Origin: an uncultured Sphingobacteriales bacterium
GTDB taxonomy: Bacteria > Bacteroidota > Bacteroidia > Chitinophagales > Chitinophagaceae
Length of the DNA: 64,000 nucleotides
Direction: 5' to 3'
Assembly (NCBI GenBank): GCA_937871285.1
Contig: CALMQS010000039.1
Location: forward strand, 124,001 to 188,000
Shown: one piece after another, positions 35,735-45,352 of the stretch
Layout: each line of letters starts with the position of its first letter
Numbering within the stretch: position 1 is the stretch's first letter
Program-made: the position numbers and the translations under genes
Notes under the pieces: model-generated
Database searches by the model: none
What the model saw: the letters and a program-made list of their open reading frames with translations, nothing else
What the model was told of the DNA's origin: nothing

Positions 35735-37165
35735 CTAAAAACCAAGACGGGCCTGTAAAAATAAGCCCTTTTCTCCTAATTGGTTAAAGCTGTATTCCAG
35801 GAAAAGGGTAAGATCATAAATAGACAACATATCTATTCCGGCGCCTCCGGTATATAATAAACGGTTGTTTAAGGGATTAGCGTTCATAACGGGTTTACTG
35901 TACACGTAGCCCAGATCGCCATACGCTTTCACATAAAACCTGAAGGGAATGCTTCCGTAAGAACGCGATTTTAAGCCTGTGCGTAAAGTAGGCCGCCACA
36001 CTTCTTTTCTTAACGTTATTTTAGACAGGCCGCCGGCAACACCATCTACAACATAATATTCCAGCCCCCGCATGAACATATCGTTGTAACCCATCATTTG
36101 CCGGTTAAAGTAAGGCTGATCAAATGGCAGCTTAACGGTTGCCACGCCCTGCAACGCAAAATAATAGGTAGGAAATAATTCCCAGTATTTTCCTGCTTTT
36201 GCAGAGAACTCCCAGAGGTTCATATTGCGGGTAATGCCTCTTTTTACAAAAGAAAACTCCCATTGAAATCCCTTTAGAGGATAAGGAATATAGTTAAGAT
36301 TAAAATACTGGTATTGATAATTCAGCTCCGGGTATTTTACCGCTTTTGCGGCATTGCCGTAGTATTCGGGGTTAAGATTAAATACGGAATCATTGATCTT
36401 ATTTACATTATAGCTCAATTTTACGTTATGCCTCCTGATATAGCCCGTTCGGTAGCTATACCCCAGGCCTATACGCAGTTTTTCCGTTACAAACCTGCTT
36501 TCATCTTTATAAAATATTTGCTTGTTATTTTCCGTGCTATAGTTGATTTCCTTGTTCTGCGAGAACTGGAAGTCAACGCTCATGCCGTTTTTTAAAGTCT
36601 TATCAAAATAAGGCGCTGTATAGTTAAGCAGCACCTGCTTCGAATACCCTGTAATAAGCCATATATTTAATTTATCGTTTCTGCCGCTTACATTGTTACC
36701 AATAAGCTTGATGCCGTAGTTTACCCTCGCCAGGCTGGCATTGTATTCATTTATCCACACATTAAAGTTGCGGTCAACCGGTTTAAAATACGGAACGGGA
36801 AAATAATACCACCTTTCCTTTACATCTATAACAAGGTCTATTGAATCGTTGAACCAATTGGTAAAATCAACCGTAACATCAATAAAAAGACCGGTATTAA
36901 TTAAGTTTTGTTTGGAGCGGGGAAGGTTCCTGAGAATATCGGAAATAGAATATTTTCCGTTCTCCTTCATGGGTATTTCCCTGGCTATGATATAAGCTTT
37001 GGTAATTTTGTTGCCGGTGATGGCAACGTTGCGTATGGTAAGAAAAGACGATTTAAGCACATTATCATCTTCATGGGGTATTTCTTCGTTTTCCTGGGCT
37101 AACAAACATTGAAAATAACAAAGCATCATCCCGCATAACAACAGGTATTTATACCGTACGCTCAT
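35735..37165 (-). CDS. BamA/TamA-family outer-membrane beta-barrel protein
   Basis: The 476-residue product has a signal peptide (YLLLCGMMLCYFQCLLAQ). It has one POTRA-like domain (about 40-115: FLTIRNVAITGNKITKAYII, then LRNLPRSKQNLINTGLFIDV) and a long beta-barrel region ending in the aromatic GLFLQARLGF, typical of outer-membrane insertion. With a single POTRA it is much smaller than the main BamA, so it may be an accessory assembly or translocation protein. A 92-bp gap separates it from the upstream CBS gene. Its exact role is inferred from family only. Confidence 0.82.
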   Translation of the reverse strand: MSVRYKYLLLCGMMLCYFQCLLAQENEEIPHEDDNVLKSSFLTIRNVAITGNKITKAYIIAREIPMKENGKYSISDILRNLPRSKQNLINTGLFIDVTVDFTNWFNDSIDLVIDVKERWYYFPVPYFKPVDRNFNVWINEYNASLARVNYGIKLIGNNVSGRNDKLNIWLITGYSKQVLLNYTAPYFDKTLKNGMSVDFQFSQNKEINYSTENNKQIFYKDESRFVTEKLRIGLGYSYRTGYIRRHNVKLSYNVNKINDSVFNLNPEYYGNAAKAVKYPELNYQYQYFNLNYIPYPLKGFQWEFSFVKRGITRNMNLWEFSAKAGKYWELFPTYYFALQGVATVKLPFDQPYFNRQMMGYNDMFMRGLEYYVVDGVAGGLSKITLRKEVWRPTLRTGLKSRSYGSIPFRFYVKAYGDLGYVYSKPVMNANPLNNRLLYTGGAGIDMLSIYDLTLFLEYSFNQLGEKGLFLQARLGF

Positions 37166-37257
37166 CCGCTCTATTGATGTGTATTTTTTTAATGACTAAA
37201 GAACTAAAATAGGATTATTATGTAAAGGTTTGTTCACCGGCAATAATAAATGATGCC

Positions 37258-37917
37258 TTATATATTAAGATAATTCATCAGGTGAACGAAATTATCCTGC
37301 AGTTCATTTTGGTATAACTCTTCACCATAGTAATATTTTATATTGTATTCATGCCGTTGAAAGGTGGCCAGGATGTCTGATATTTCTGCTTTATTGATGC
37401 GGATCGTAATCGTAAGCAGTTGGGTAGGCGTATCTAAGTAGCTGTTAAGCTGGGTAATGTAAGCATCGTTAGATTCAATAAGCCTGTTTATTTCGCCGAC
37501 TGAAAAGTCGCTTTTCTCCATTTCTAATATGATGATCCCACCCTGTTCTTCAATCCCCGCAAAAACAGCGAGCTGCCTGAATAAATCTTCTTCACCAATA
37601 GCGCCCAGTAATTCATATTGTTCGGAAATAACCGGAACTACAGATATATGAAGGTCTTTTGCTCTTTTTACCGCCAGCAGAAAGAAGTCGTTCTGGCGAA
37701 CGAAGGGGGTGGTAAAGCTCCCTTTCAGGCTTTCCATGGTGCGGTTGTCGTTGGTATCTAACAAATCATCTTCGCTAACCAGCCCCAGGTATTTATCTTC
37801 ATCTACAACCGGCAGGTGAGATACATGAAAATCATTCATCTCCTGCAAGGCCTTGCCTGCATTATCATCCAAATGTAAAAATGGAATATTCCGCGATATA
37901 AGTTCTCCTGCAAACAT
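37258..37917 (-). CDS. CBS-domain protein with ACT-like C-terminal part
   Basis: The 219-residue product has two CBS motifs (about 1-60 and 70-130: HVSHLPVVDEDKYLGLVSEDD and HISVVPVISEQYELLGAIGEED) and a C-terminal alpha/beta part (GIIILEMEKSDFSVGEINRLIE..., about 140-215) that resembles an ACT-type ligand module. Such proteins are found beside nadK in Bacteroidota. It could sense nucleotides, but no ligand residue can be named. It lies 34 bp after the alpha/beta hydrolase gene. Confidence 0.82.
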   Translation of the reverse strand: MFAGELISRNIPFLHLDDNAGKALQEMNDFHVSHLPVVDEDKYLGLVSEDDLLDTNDNRTMESLKGSFTTPFVRQNDFFLLAVKRAKDLHISVVPVISEQYELLGAIGEEDLFRQLAVFAGIEEQGGIIILEMEKSDFSVGEINRLIESNDAYITQLNSYLDTPTQLLTITIRINKAEISDILATFQRHEYNIKYYYGEELYQNELQDNFVHLMNYLNI

Positions 37918-37951
37918 AAGAAGTATATTTTCTTATACAGATAGATGCCAA

Positions 37952-38740
37952 TTAGCCGTTTACCGCTGCAGGTTCATTCAATTTTGTGAGAAACTGATGC
38001 AAAATTTTGTTAAACTCATCAGGCACTTCCATCATAGGCGCGTGTCCACATTTATCAATAAAATGTAATTCGCTGTTAGGGATAAGGCGGTTGAACTCCC
38101 TGCCAACAAAGGGCGGAGTAATAGAATCATTGTTGCCCCATACCAGCAAAGTAGGTTGTTTAATTTCATTCAGCTCTTCACCGAGGTTATTGCGGATGGC
38201 ACTTTTGGCCAATGCAATAATCTTTATCACTTTTAACCTGTTGGTGGTAATCTCAAATACTTCATCTACCAGTTCTTTTGTAGCTACTTTAGGATCGTAA
38301 AAAGTAAGTTCTGTTTTAGCCCTGATGTATTCATAATCACCTCTCTTGGGATACGTATCTCCCATCCCGCTTTCAAATAATCCTGAGCTTCCGGTAAGGA
38401 TCAGTGATTTAATATTTTCCGGGTGTTTCAAAATATAAAGCAAAGCCACATGTCCTCCCAATGAATTACCTAAAAGGTGAATGCCTGAATAGGACTTATG
38501 CTCTATAAATTTGTGCACAAATTTTTCTATCCCGCCAACGGAAGTGTGCAACAGATCAAGCTCCAGCAAGGGAAGCATAGGCACCACTACTTTGTATTGC
38601 CTGCGAAAATATTCAATAAGATCCCCAAAATTACTCAGGGCTCCAAAGAGGCCGTGAAGTAAAATCAATGTTTCACCATTCCCTTCCTCTACATATTTGA
38701 ACTTGCCATCTTGTTTAATTTCGTAACTCATCCTGTTCAT
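37952..38740 (-). CDS. Alpha/beta-fold hydrolase
   Basis: The 262-residue product has the hydrolase triad: serine in the nucleophile elbow LLGNSLGGHVALL, aspartate in LLVWGNNDSITP and histidine in CGHAPMMEVP. The oxyanion motif is LHGLFG near residue 28. The family covers esterases, C-C bond hydrolases and haloperoxidase-like enzymes; the substrate cannot be predicted. ATG 38740 or 38731 (MSYEIKQDGK) are both possible starts. It heads the CBS/BamA-like/nadK group. Confidence 0.9.
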   Translation of the reverse strand: MNRMSYEIKQDGKFKYVEEGNGETLILLHGLFGALSNFGDLIEYFRRQYKVVVPMLPLLELDLLHTSVGGIEKFVHKFIEHKSYSGIHLLGNSLGGHVALLYILKHPENIKSLILTGSSGLFESGMGDTYPKRGDYEYIRAKTELTFYDPKVATKELVDEVFEITTNRLKVIKIIALAKSAIRNNLGEELNEIKQPTLLVWGNNDSITPPFVGREFNRLIPNSELHFIDKCGHAPMMEVPDEFNKILHQFLTKLNEPAAVNG

Positions 38741-38916
38741 ACCTCAATTAATTGCTAAAATAATTTTTTTGCTCCATATACAGCCCCTTCCTTACAAAGA
38801 AAAGGAAAAAACTTTGAAATAAACGGATATTGCAACCAACCGCAGGATGCTTGCTACCTGAGAAAGGCTTAAATTTGAGTATCCATTTTATATTGTTGAT
38901 TACTAATTTTTTAGGC

Positions 38917-39906
38917 ATGGATTATCGTATTATGGGACATACAGGATTGCAACTAAGTGTTGTATCTTATGGCAGTTGGGTTACTTTTCATAAACAGGTT
39001 GATGATCGTTTGGCAGATGAACTGATGGGTATTGCCTACGACAGTGGCATTAATTTTTTTGATAACGCGGAAGTATACGCGTTAGGGGAAAGTGAAAAAC
39101 TGATGGGAAGGGTACTGAAGCGAAAAAACTGGGAACGCAGCTCCTATATTGTTTCTTCCAAGGCCTATTTTGGCTGGAGGGGAAAGCACAACAAGCCCAA
39201 TCAAACCGGGCTTAGCCGCAAACACCTGGTTGAAGCCTGCCAGGAAGCCCTGCAGCGCCTGCAGGTGGATTATCTTGATTTGTATTTTTGTCACCGTCCG
39301 GATACCACCGTACCCATTGAAGAAGTAGTGTGGACAATGAACCATTTAATACAACAGGGCAAAATCCTGTACTGGGGCACCAGCCAGTGGAGCGGCGCCG
39401 AAATTATGGAAGCCCACCGTGTGGCGCAGCAATATAAACTCATCGGGCCTGCCATGGAGCAGCCCCAGTATAATATGTTTGAACGGTTTAAGATGGAGCA
39501 GGATTATTTGCCTGTTTTTCAAAATGCAGGTATGGGCACTACCATATGGAGCCCGCTGGCAGCAGGGTTTTTAACAGGCAAGTACAATGACGGCATTCCT
39601 GCCGGATCGCGGCTGGCTATTGAAGGTTTCGACTGGCTGAAGGAAAGGTGGGTGCAGGACGATAAAATACAAAAAGTAAGAAAACTGGGAGATCTGGCAA
39701 AAAAGATGAATATACCGCTGGCGTCTCTAGCCATTGCATGGACCATCCATAACCCCAACGTTACCACCACTATACTTGGCGCAACAAAAAAGCAGCAATT
39801 AGAGGAAAATTTAAAAGCGCTTGATGTGGTTGCACTGCTCACTCCTGAGATCATTGAAAAAATTGAAAAAATACTACAGAATAAACCTAAATTAGATTTA
39901 GCGTAA
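38917..39906 (+). CDS. Aldo/keto reductase (potassium-channel beta-subunit type)
   Basis: The 329-residue NADPH-dependent oxidoreductase carries the catalytic tetrad: aspartate and tyrosine in FFDNAEVYALGESE, lysine in IVSSKAYFGW and histidine in YFCHRPD. The NADP-binding end has TTTILGATKKQQLEENL. The WSPLAAGFLTGKYNDGIP segment matches the Kv-beta / YghZ group. ATG 38917 (MDYRIMGHTG) matches the family N-terminus; the frame upstream to 38830 is not conserved. An aldehyde dehydrogenase follows 24 bp later, suggesting a shared transcript that handles aldehydes. Confidence 0.93.
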   Translation: MDYRIMGHTGLQLSVVSYGSWVTFHKQVDDRLADELMGIAYDSGINFFDNAEVYALGESEKLMGRVLKRKNWERSSYIVSSKAYFGWRGKHNKPNQTGLSRKHLVEACQEALQRLQVDYLDLYFCHRPDTTVPIEEVVWTMNHLIQQGKILYWGTSQWSGAEIMEAHRVAQQYKLIGPAMEQPQYNMFERFKMEQDYLPVFQNAGMGTTIWSPLAAGFLTGKYNDGIPAGSRLAIEGFDWLKERWVQDDKIQKVRKLGDLAKKMNIPLASLAIAWTIHNPNVTTTILGATKKQQLEENLKALDVVALLTPEIIEKIEKILQNKPKLDLA

Positions 39907-39930
39907 ACAACATATGGCCAAATCAACCAC

Positions 39931-41301
39931 ATGAATGCTACCGAAGCTTTGCAGCTCATCCGTACTTATTATAACAGCGGGGCCACACGTTCCTGTTCTT
40001 TCAGAAAGCTGCAGCTAAAAAAATTAAAGCAGGCACTGTTGCAGCATGAGCAGGAGATCTATGATGCCTTATACGCCGATCTCAAAAAAAGTAAAGAAGA
40101 AGCTTATTTTTCGGAGCTGGGACTTATACTCGCGGAAATCAGCTATATGCTTAAAAACCTGCGCAAATGGATGAAGGCTGAAACCGTATCGGTGAGTGTT
40201 GTTAATTTTCCATCGGGCAGTACGGTGTACCGAGATCCCCTGGGCGTAGTGCTCATTATAGCGCCATGGAACTATCCTTTGCAACTGGTTATGCTGGGCG
40301 TAGCCGGTGCCATTGCCGCGGGTAATTGCATCGTTATAAAACCCTCCGAAATGGCGCCTCATACTTCAGTACTGATTGAAAAAATAATCAGTTCTGTTTT
40401 TCCACCGGAGTATATCTCCGTAGTTCAGGGAGAGGGCGCGCAGGTAATTCCGGAGTTGATGAATGTTTTCCGGTTCGATCATGTATTCTTTACCGGCAGC
40501 ATACCGGTTGGCAAAGCCATTTATGAGCTGGCTGCAAAAAAACTTATTCCGGTAACACTTGAGCTGGGCGGCAAAAGCCCGGCAATAGTAGAAGCAGATG
40601 CCCCTATAGCTGTTGCGGCAAAGCGCCTGGTGTTTGGAAAATTTACGAATACAGGACAAACCTGTATTGCTCCCGATTATATCCTGGTGCATGCCTCGGT
40701 AAAAGAAAGGTTAGTGGAGGAGATGAAAAAAGCAATTCAGGCATTTTATAGCGATAGCGCTTTAAGTTATGATTATGGCAAAATCATCAATGAAAAACGT
40801 TTTGATGTGCTGGTGAGCTATTTGCAGCAGGGCAATATATTGTTTGGCGGCGCACACAACAAAGCCAATCTTTTTATTGAGCCTACTTTAATGGATAATG
40901 TATCACTGGATGCATCGCTGATGAATGAGGAAATATTTGGGCCTGTTTTACCCCTTATTACTTTTAACAGCATGGAGGAAGCTTTGGCCGTTATAGAACG
41001 CAATCCGAACCCGCTTGCTTTTTACCTGTTTACCGGCAGCAGGCAGAAAGAAAAAGCGTGGATCAATACGGTACATTTTGGAGGCGGCTGCATTAATAAT
41101 ACCCTGGCGCATTTCGCCAGCCATTCCATGCCCTTCGGAGGCGTTGGCAACAGCGGCATGGGCAACTATCACGGGAAGTATTCTTTCGATGCCTTCAGCC
41201 GGTTAAAATCCGTATTAAAAACACCAGTATGGATTGATCCCGCCGTGAAATATCCTCCGTTTAAAGGCCGGCTGAAATTATTTAAAATGGTAATACGGTA
41301 A
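39931..41301 (+). CDS. Aldehyde dehydrogenase (class 3 type)
   Basis: The 456-residue enzyme oxidises aldehydes to acids with NAD(P). Glutamate in VTLELGGKSPAIV (about 208-220) and the catalytic cysteine in FTNTGQTCIAPDYIL (about 243) are in place, as are IIAPWNYPLQL and EEIFGPVLP. The short length and absence of an N-terminal extension match class 3, membrane-associated fatty-aldehyde dehydrogenases; the basic hydrophobic end PPFKGRLKLFKMVIR fits that group. It directly follows the aldo/keto reductase gene and is 20 bp before a membrane protein gene. Confidence 0.95.
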   Translation: MNATEALQLIRTYYNSGATRSCSFRKLQLKKLKQALLQHEQEIYDALYADLKKSKEEAYFSELGLILAEISYMLKNLRKWMKAETVSVSVVNFPSGSTVYRDPLGVVLIIAPWNYPLQLVMLGVAGAIAAGNCIVIKPSEMAPHTSVLIEKIISSVFPPEYISVVQGEGAQVIPELMNVFRFDHVFFTGSIPVGKAIYELAAKKLIPVTLELGGKSPAIVEADAPIAVAAKRLVFGKFTNTGQTCIAPDYILVHASVKERLVEEMKKAIQAFYSDSALSYDYGKIINEKRFDVLVSYLQQGNILFGGAHNKANLFIEPTLMDNVSLDASLMNEEIFGPVLPLITFNSMEEALAVIERNPNPLAFYLFTGSRQKEKAWINTVHFGGGCINNTLAHFASHSMPFGGVGNSGMGNYHGKYSFDAFSRLKSVLKTPVWIDPAVKYPPFKGRLKLFKMVIR

Positions 41302-41321
41302 AGTATCTTAAAACGTACAGT

Positions 41322-41852
41322 ATGCTCACCAAAGCAGGTATAGAACAATATTTTATTGCCGAGAGAAATGCAGGTATGTTATTGCTCATTATAGGTATTG
41401 CGGCTATGGTAATTGCTGTTATCTTTTTTATTTTTTTGAAAACCCCGTTATATAAAGGCGCAGCATGGCCCCTGGTCATCCTGGGTGTAGTGCAAATGGC
41501 AACAGGCTATAGCATATATGTAAAAAGCGACAAGCAGCGAATTGATGTGGTATATGCATACGACATGAACCCGGGCAAATTAAAAGCAGAAGAGCTGCCC
41601 CGTATAGAAAAAGCAGTAAAGGGCATAACTGTTTTTTTAGCGCTGGAATTTATTTTGCTGGCTGCAGGTGTGGTATTGCTATGGACGAACCGCCTGTTTT
41701 TTGTAAACATCCAAATAGGTTCTGCATTCCGAACAGGCACTGGAATAGCGCTTATTATACAGGCCCTGCTGCTGTCGGGCATAGATTATTCGGCTTACAA
41801 AAGGGGAAGTGCATACAGGGAACAGCTCCGGCAGTTTGTTGCAAAAAAGTAA
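41322..41852 (+). CDS. Membrane protein of unknown function, 176 aa
   Basis: The product has four probable helices (about 18-40, 46-64, 103-123, 134-155), a charged loop (KSDKQRIDVVYAYDMNPGKLKAEELPR, residues 65-95, read in pieces) and a basic tail. No family was recognised. The 20-bp spacing after the aldehyde dehydrogenase suggests that it is the last gene of that operon. No terminator with a T run was seen in the 170 bp that follow. Confidence 0.75.
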   Translation: MLTKAGIEQYFIAERNAGMLLLIIGIAAMVIAVIFFIFLKTPLYKGAAWPLVILGVVQMATGYSIYVKSDKQRIDVVYAYDMNPGKLKAEELPRIEKAVKGITVFLALEFILLAAGVVLLWTNRLFFVNIQIGSAFRTGTGIALIIQALLLSGIDYSAYKRGSAYREQLRQFVAKK

Positions 41853-42022
41853 CATAGCATCAGCGCGGTAACAACCTCATGGCAGTGTATAGTGGGCTAT
41901 ACCTTCGTTCAATTGATTATACCCATCCTGTCGGTATTTTAACATTTCCGAAATGTTTCGTATTTAAAAGAAATGCTTTACATTTGATCTACTAATACTT
42001 TCGTAATTAAAAATCAAATGGT

Positions 42023-43054
42023 ATGAAAACAGCATTTTGTAAAGGTACTGTGTTAACTATACTGGCGTTTGCCTGTATGCTGGTCAGCGTTTCCGTTAGC
42101 GCACAGGACCTGAAAAATAAAAAACAAAAAGAGGAAGAGATCATCATCAAAAAAAAGGGTGATAAGGATGAGAAAATAACCATTGTGGTGGATGGAGATA
42201 AAATTACCGTTAATGGAGAACCCTTAGCGGAATTTAATGATGATGATATTATTATCCGGAAAAGGAAAATTTTTGGACCAGATAATGATTGGGCAGACGG
42301 TAGCAGGACGTTCCGGGCGCCGCGTGCTCCATTTCCGCCGGGCGCTCCTGTTCCACCCCTGGGTTGGGGATTTTCGGGTGATGATGCTTTAACTACCACG
42401 GAGCCCAAAGCCCTGCTTGGCGTATATACGGAAAAAGATGAAAAAGGAGCAAAGATCAGCCAGGTAACAGATGACAGCCCGGCCGGAAAGGCGGGATTAA
42501 TGAAAGGAGACATTATTACAAAAGCAGGTGATAAAAAAATTACGGATCCTTCTTCCCTCTCTAATGCCATCAGCGCTTTGAAACCCGGCGATGACATACA
42601 GGTTCAATATCTGCGTGATAACAAACAGAAGAAGGTGAAGGTTACCCTGGGAGAGCGCAGGTCACCGGCACGCACCTTTCATTTTGATGCACCTTCCTTC
42701 AATGAAGACATGTCGAAATCATTTCAGTTTCGCGGGCCTCAAAACTGGCAGGGCGATTGGGGTATGTTTAACAGCAAACCACAGTTGGGTATTCGCATAC
42801 AGGATACGGAAGAAGGTAACGGGGTAAAAGTATTGGATGTAAACGAGGCTTCCCCGGCCGAAAAATCGGGCATACAAAAAGATGATATTATTACTTCAAT
42901 TGATGGCACGGAAATTAGAAATGCCGGCGATGCTAAAAAGAAGATAAGTGAGCTGAAAGACAAATCGTCCTACCCGGTTACCGTGCTGCGCAATAATCAA
43001 ACCGTGCAGATTGATATAAAGATCCCCAAAAATTTAAAAACGACAGACCTGTAG
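42023..43054 (+). CDS. Exported protein with two PDZ domains
   Basis: The 343-residue product has a signal peptide (TILAFACMLVSVSVSAQ), an acidic and lysine-rich N-terminal part, a Pro-rich linker (about 95-115) and two PDZ domains (about 130-210 and 250-335). The PDZ cores are DDSPAGKAGLMKGDIITKAG and NEASPAEKSGIQKDDIITSI. There is no trypsin-like protease domain, so it is a DegP-like scaffold without catalysis, probably periplasmic. What it binds is unknown. It is followed by a strong terminator at 43083-43112, so it is monocistronic. Confidence 0.85.
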   Translation: MKTAFCKGTVLTILAFACMLVSVSVSAQDLKNKKQKEEEIIIKKKGDKDEKITIVVDGDKITVNGEPLAEFNDDDIIIRKRKIFGPDNDWADGSRTFRAPRAPFPPGAPVPPLGWGFSGDDALTTTEPKALLGVYTEKDEKGAKISQVTDDSPAGKAGLMKGDIITKAGDKKITDPSSLSNAISALKPGDDIQVQYLRDNKQKKVKVTLGERRSPARTFHFDAPSFNEDMSKSFQFRGPQNWQGDWGMFNSKPQLGIRIQDTEEGNGVKVLDVNEASPAEKSGIQKDDIITSIDGTEIRNAGDAKKKISELKDKSSYPVTVLRNNQTVQIDIKIPKNLKTTDL

Positions 43055-43082
43055 CGGAAGCTCATAATGATTTATATTCCGG

Positions 43083-43112
43083 GGCGGTTGCATACAGGCA
43101 GCCGCCTTTTTT
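43083..43112 (+). terminator. Rho-independent terminator after the PDZ protein
   Basis: GGCGGTTGC and GCAGCCGCC form a 9-bp stem (one T-G wobble) with an ATACAG loop, followed immediately by TTTTTT. It lies 29 bp after the stop codon. Confidence 0.87.
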
Positions 43113-43156
43113 ATACTGGGTAATGTTGAATATCTTGCAGGCTGAAATGATTTTAT

Positions 43157-44296
43157 ATGAAACGCATAGTCACGGTATTTAATGTATTGATCATTACTGT
43201 GCTTCTTTTTACCGCCTGTAAAGAAAAACGGGAGCTCACGCAGGTAAGCATCACCCTGCAAAACAACCCCGAAACACAGGTAGTATCCCTGATCGGAAAA
43301 GCTTACGGAACATCGGCTGTAGTACTGGATACCGCCACTATTGAAGCGGGGAACAGCAGTTGCCGGTTTGAAACGCTTATGGACGCGCAAGGTATTTATA
43401 GTGTGCGGTTTGAAAAGGATGGCCGGTATATTTTATTCAGCAATGATGAGCCTGTGATTCATATTGCTGCGAACTGGAATGATTTTTCAGGCTATACTAC
43501 TTCTTCCCCAGCCTCTTCATCACTCAAAAATTTGCTTGTTACTTTTAATGGTTATCTGACGGCTATTGACACGCTGAAAAGCAATAGTATACAAAGTGAA
43601 ACAGACAGTTTAAAAAACATATGGAGCAGCGCTGCGCAGCAAAAAACAGCGGAGGCGCAGGAATATCTGGTACGTTATACCGACACGGCAAACAGTTCCG
43701 CGACCGCTTTATATGCGCTTGGTATTTTACAGCAAAAGAATATGGATCCCGCGATAATGCAACCGCTTGTTACCAGGCTGGCGGGCCGCTTTAGCAACAA
43801 TAAAGAAGTAAAAAGAATAAGCGATGCCTATACCGCGTTGCTTACCCGGCAGATGGCTATGCCGGCTGTTGGAAAAACTGCACCGGCATTTAGTTTACCC
43901 GATACCACAGGACAAACGGTTACGCTGGAATCTTTCAGGGGAAAATATACGTTGGTAGATTTTTGGGCGAGCTGGTGCGGACCATGCCGGAAAGAAAACC
44001 CATCCATCGTAGCGGCCTTTAATGCCTACAAAGACAAAAACTTTACGATCCTTGGTGTGTCTTTAGATAAGGATAAAGCAGCGTGGTTAAACGCTATCCA
44101 TAAAGACGGATTAACCTGGCAGCATGTAAGCGATTTAAAGGAATGGGAAAGTATGGTAGTGCCATTGTATGGTATTGAAGGCATTCCCTATAATTTGCTG
44201 TTAGATCCGGGGGGAAAGATTATTGCCATGAATTTAAGAGGAGATGCGCTGGAAAAAGAACTTGCAGCAGTATTAGGTAATGCAGGACAGGATTAG
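43157..44296 (+). CDS. TlpA-like thioredoxin lipoprotein with DUF4369-type N-terminus
   Basis: The 379-residue product has a lipoprotein signal (NVLIITVLLFTAC). The N-terminal beta-rich region (about 25-110) resembles DUF4369, common in Bacteroidota, followed by a helical linker. The C-terminal thioredoxin fold (about 235-375) has the redox motif WASWCGPCRKE and the cis-proline loop GIEGIPYNLLLDP. Such proteins reduce or isomerise disulfides in the periplasm or serve cytochrome maturation. ATG 43157 is the only sensible start. It lies after a terminator, so it has its own promoter. Confidence 0.9.
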   Translation: MKRIVTVFNVLIITVLLFTACKEKRELTQVSITLQNNPETQVVSLIGKAYGTSAVVLDTATIEAGNSSCRFETLMDAQGIYSVRFEKDGRYILFSNDEPVIHIAANWNDFSGYTTSSPASSSLKNLLVTFNGYLTAIDTLKSNSIQSETDSLKNIWSSAAQQKTAEAQEYLVRYTDTANSSATALYALGILQQKNMDPAIMQPLVTRLAGRFSNNKEVKRISDAYTALLTRQMAMPAVGKTAPAFSLPDTTGQTVTLESFRGKYTLVDFWASWCGPCRKENPSIVAAFNAYKDKNFTILGVSLDKDKAAWLNAIHKDGLTWQHVSDLKEWESMVVPLYGIEGIPYNLLLDPGGKIIAMNLRGDALEKELAAVLGNAGQD

Positions 44297-44447
44297 GTTT
44301 GAGAGATGGTACAGGTTGCAGGTTGCAGGGGAAAATCCGTTTCAATATTGGGTTTATCGTTGCATTTCGTTTCGGATTTCGAACTTTAGTATTCGGATTC
44401 AGCATTTGAATTTTATTTGGTTTTTGTCATTTGGTTTTTGGTGCTTT
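44297..44447. repeat. Dispersed intergenic repeat, copy 3, with a CAGGTTGCAGG element
   Basis: ACAGGTTGCAGGTTGCAGGG (44309-44328) is followed by CGGATTTCGAACTTTAG, ATTTTATTTGGTTTTTGTC and TTTGGTTTTTGGTGCTTT. The blocks and their order match those at 31215, 52755-52945 and 61975. Confidence 0.65.
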
Positions 44448-45320
44448 CTATCTCTCCTCTTTTATTCCTTTAACCGTATATCCTTTTTCCCGCAGCAGGT
44501 TAATAATGCCCTTCGGACCGCCAAGATGTCCTGCGCCTACGGCAAAAAATATTTTTCCGCTTTGCATGGCGTTTTCCATAACGGGTATCCATCTGCGGTT
44601 ACGGTTATATAAAAGCACTTCTTCCGAGCCGGCAATATCGGGTGAAGACATAATCTGCCGGTATATCATATCAAGATTCTCCTGCTTATAGGCGTCAATC
44701 ATTTTGACAAACTCTTTTTTCTGCTCATCAAATCCATTAACATACCGCATTACCATTTGCACCTGCACGCTGTCGGGCATATCGTCAAATATTTTCATTT
44801 GATCTTCAATGGTTTCCAGCCCCAGCACTTCTTTATTTTGTTCTTTTGCCATGTTAACAAAGGTCATCTCGTACGATTGGGGTTCAGCACAGGGAAGGCT
44901 TTTAAGGGTAAGAATGCTGAACAATACAAAAGGTTTCATGGTATTCAGCAGGGTGAGCGGCATACCAATGGTATCACGAAAAAAAATATTCAGCTTATTA
45001 TAATCGCTGTCGCTGAACATGTCACTCAGCTTTTTGCCCTGCAGCAGGGAAAGCTGCATCATTTTCATATTCATGGCCGGATCATCCATATCTACTTCAA
45101 GAAAAACCTTTTGTGCGGATTTAAATTTTTCCTGAAGCTGTTTGCCCGTTACAAAATCTTCAGTACAGATCATGTGTACAGTGCCATACAAATAAGACGG
45201 GCTGCTGATACCATTCCCGGAAATTTCCCATAGCAGCGCATTATCTGTTTGTGCAGTAACAGCGGGAGCACAAAAATGCTGTACAAAAAAAGCGGTAAAT
45301 AAAACAGGAAGTTTGCGCAT
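44448..45320 (-). CDS. TraB/GumN-family protein
   Basis: The 290-residue product has a signal peptide (KLPVLFTAFFVQHFCAPAVTAQ) from ATG 45320; a longer frame to 45347 adds nine residues without a reason. The family motif pair is present: YLYGTVHM near the mature N-terminus, and near the C-terminus FFAVGAGHLGGPKGIINLLREKGY (read in pieces). TraB/Tiki-like proteins are proposed metal-dependent peptidases; the histidines and the GxxH segments fit. It is the third gene after an ECF sigma factor and a membrane protein on the same strand (32-bp gap), so it may belong to that regulatory operon. Confidence 0.88.
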   Translation of the reverse strand: MRKLPVLFTAFFVQHFCAPAVTAQTDNALLWEISGNGISSPSYLYGTVHMICTEDFVTGKQLQEKFKSAQKVFLEVDMDDPAMNMKMMQLSLLQGKKLSDMFSDSDYNKLNIFFRDTIGMPLTLLNTMKPFVLFSILTLKSLPCAEPQSYEMTFVNMAKEQNKEVLGLETIEDQMKIFDDMPDSVQVQMVMRYVNGFDEQKKEFVKMIDAYKQENLDMIYRQIMSSPDIAGSEEVLLYNRNRRWIPVMENAMQSGKIFFAVGAGHLGGPKGIINLLREKGYTVKGIKEER

Positions 45321-45352
45321 GTTAATACATTTCTTATTAATCCTCATTCACA

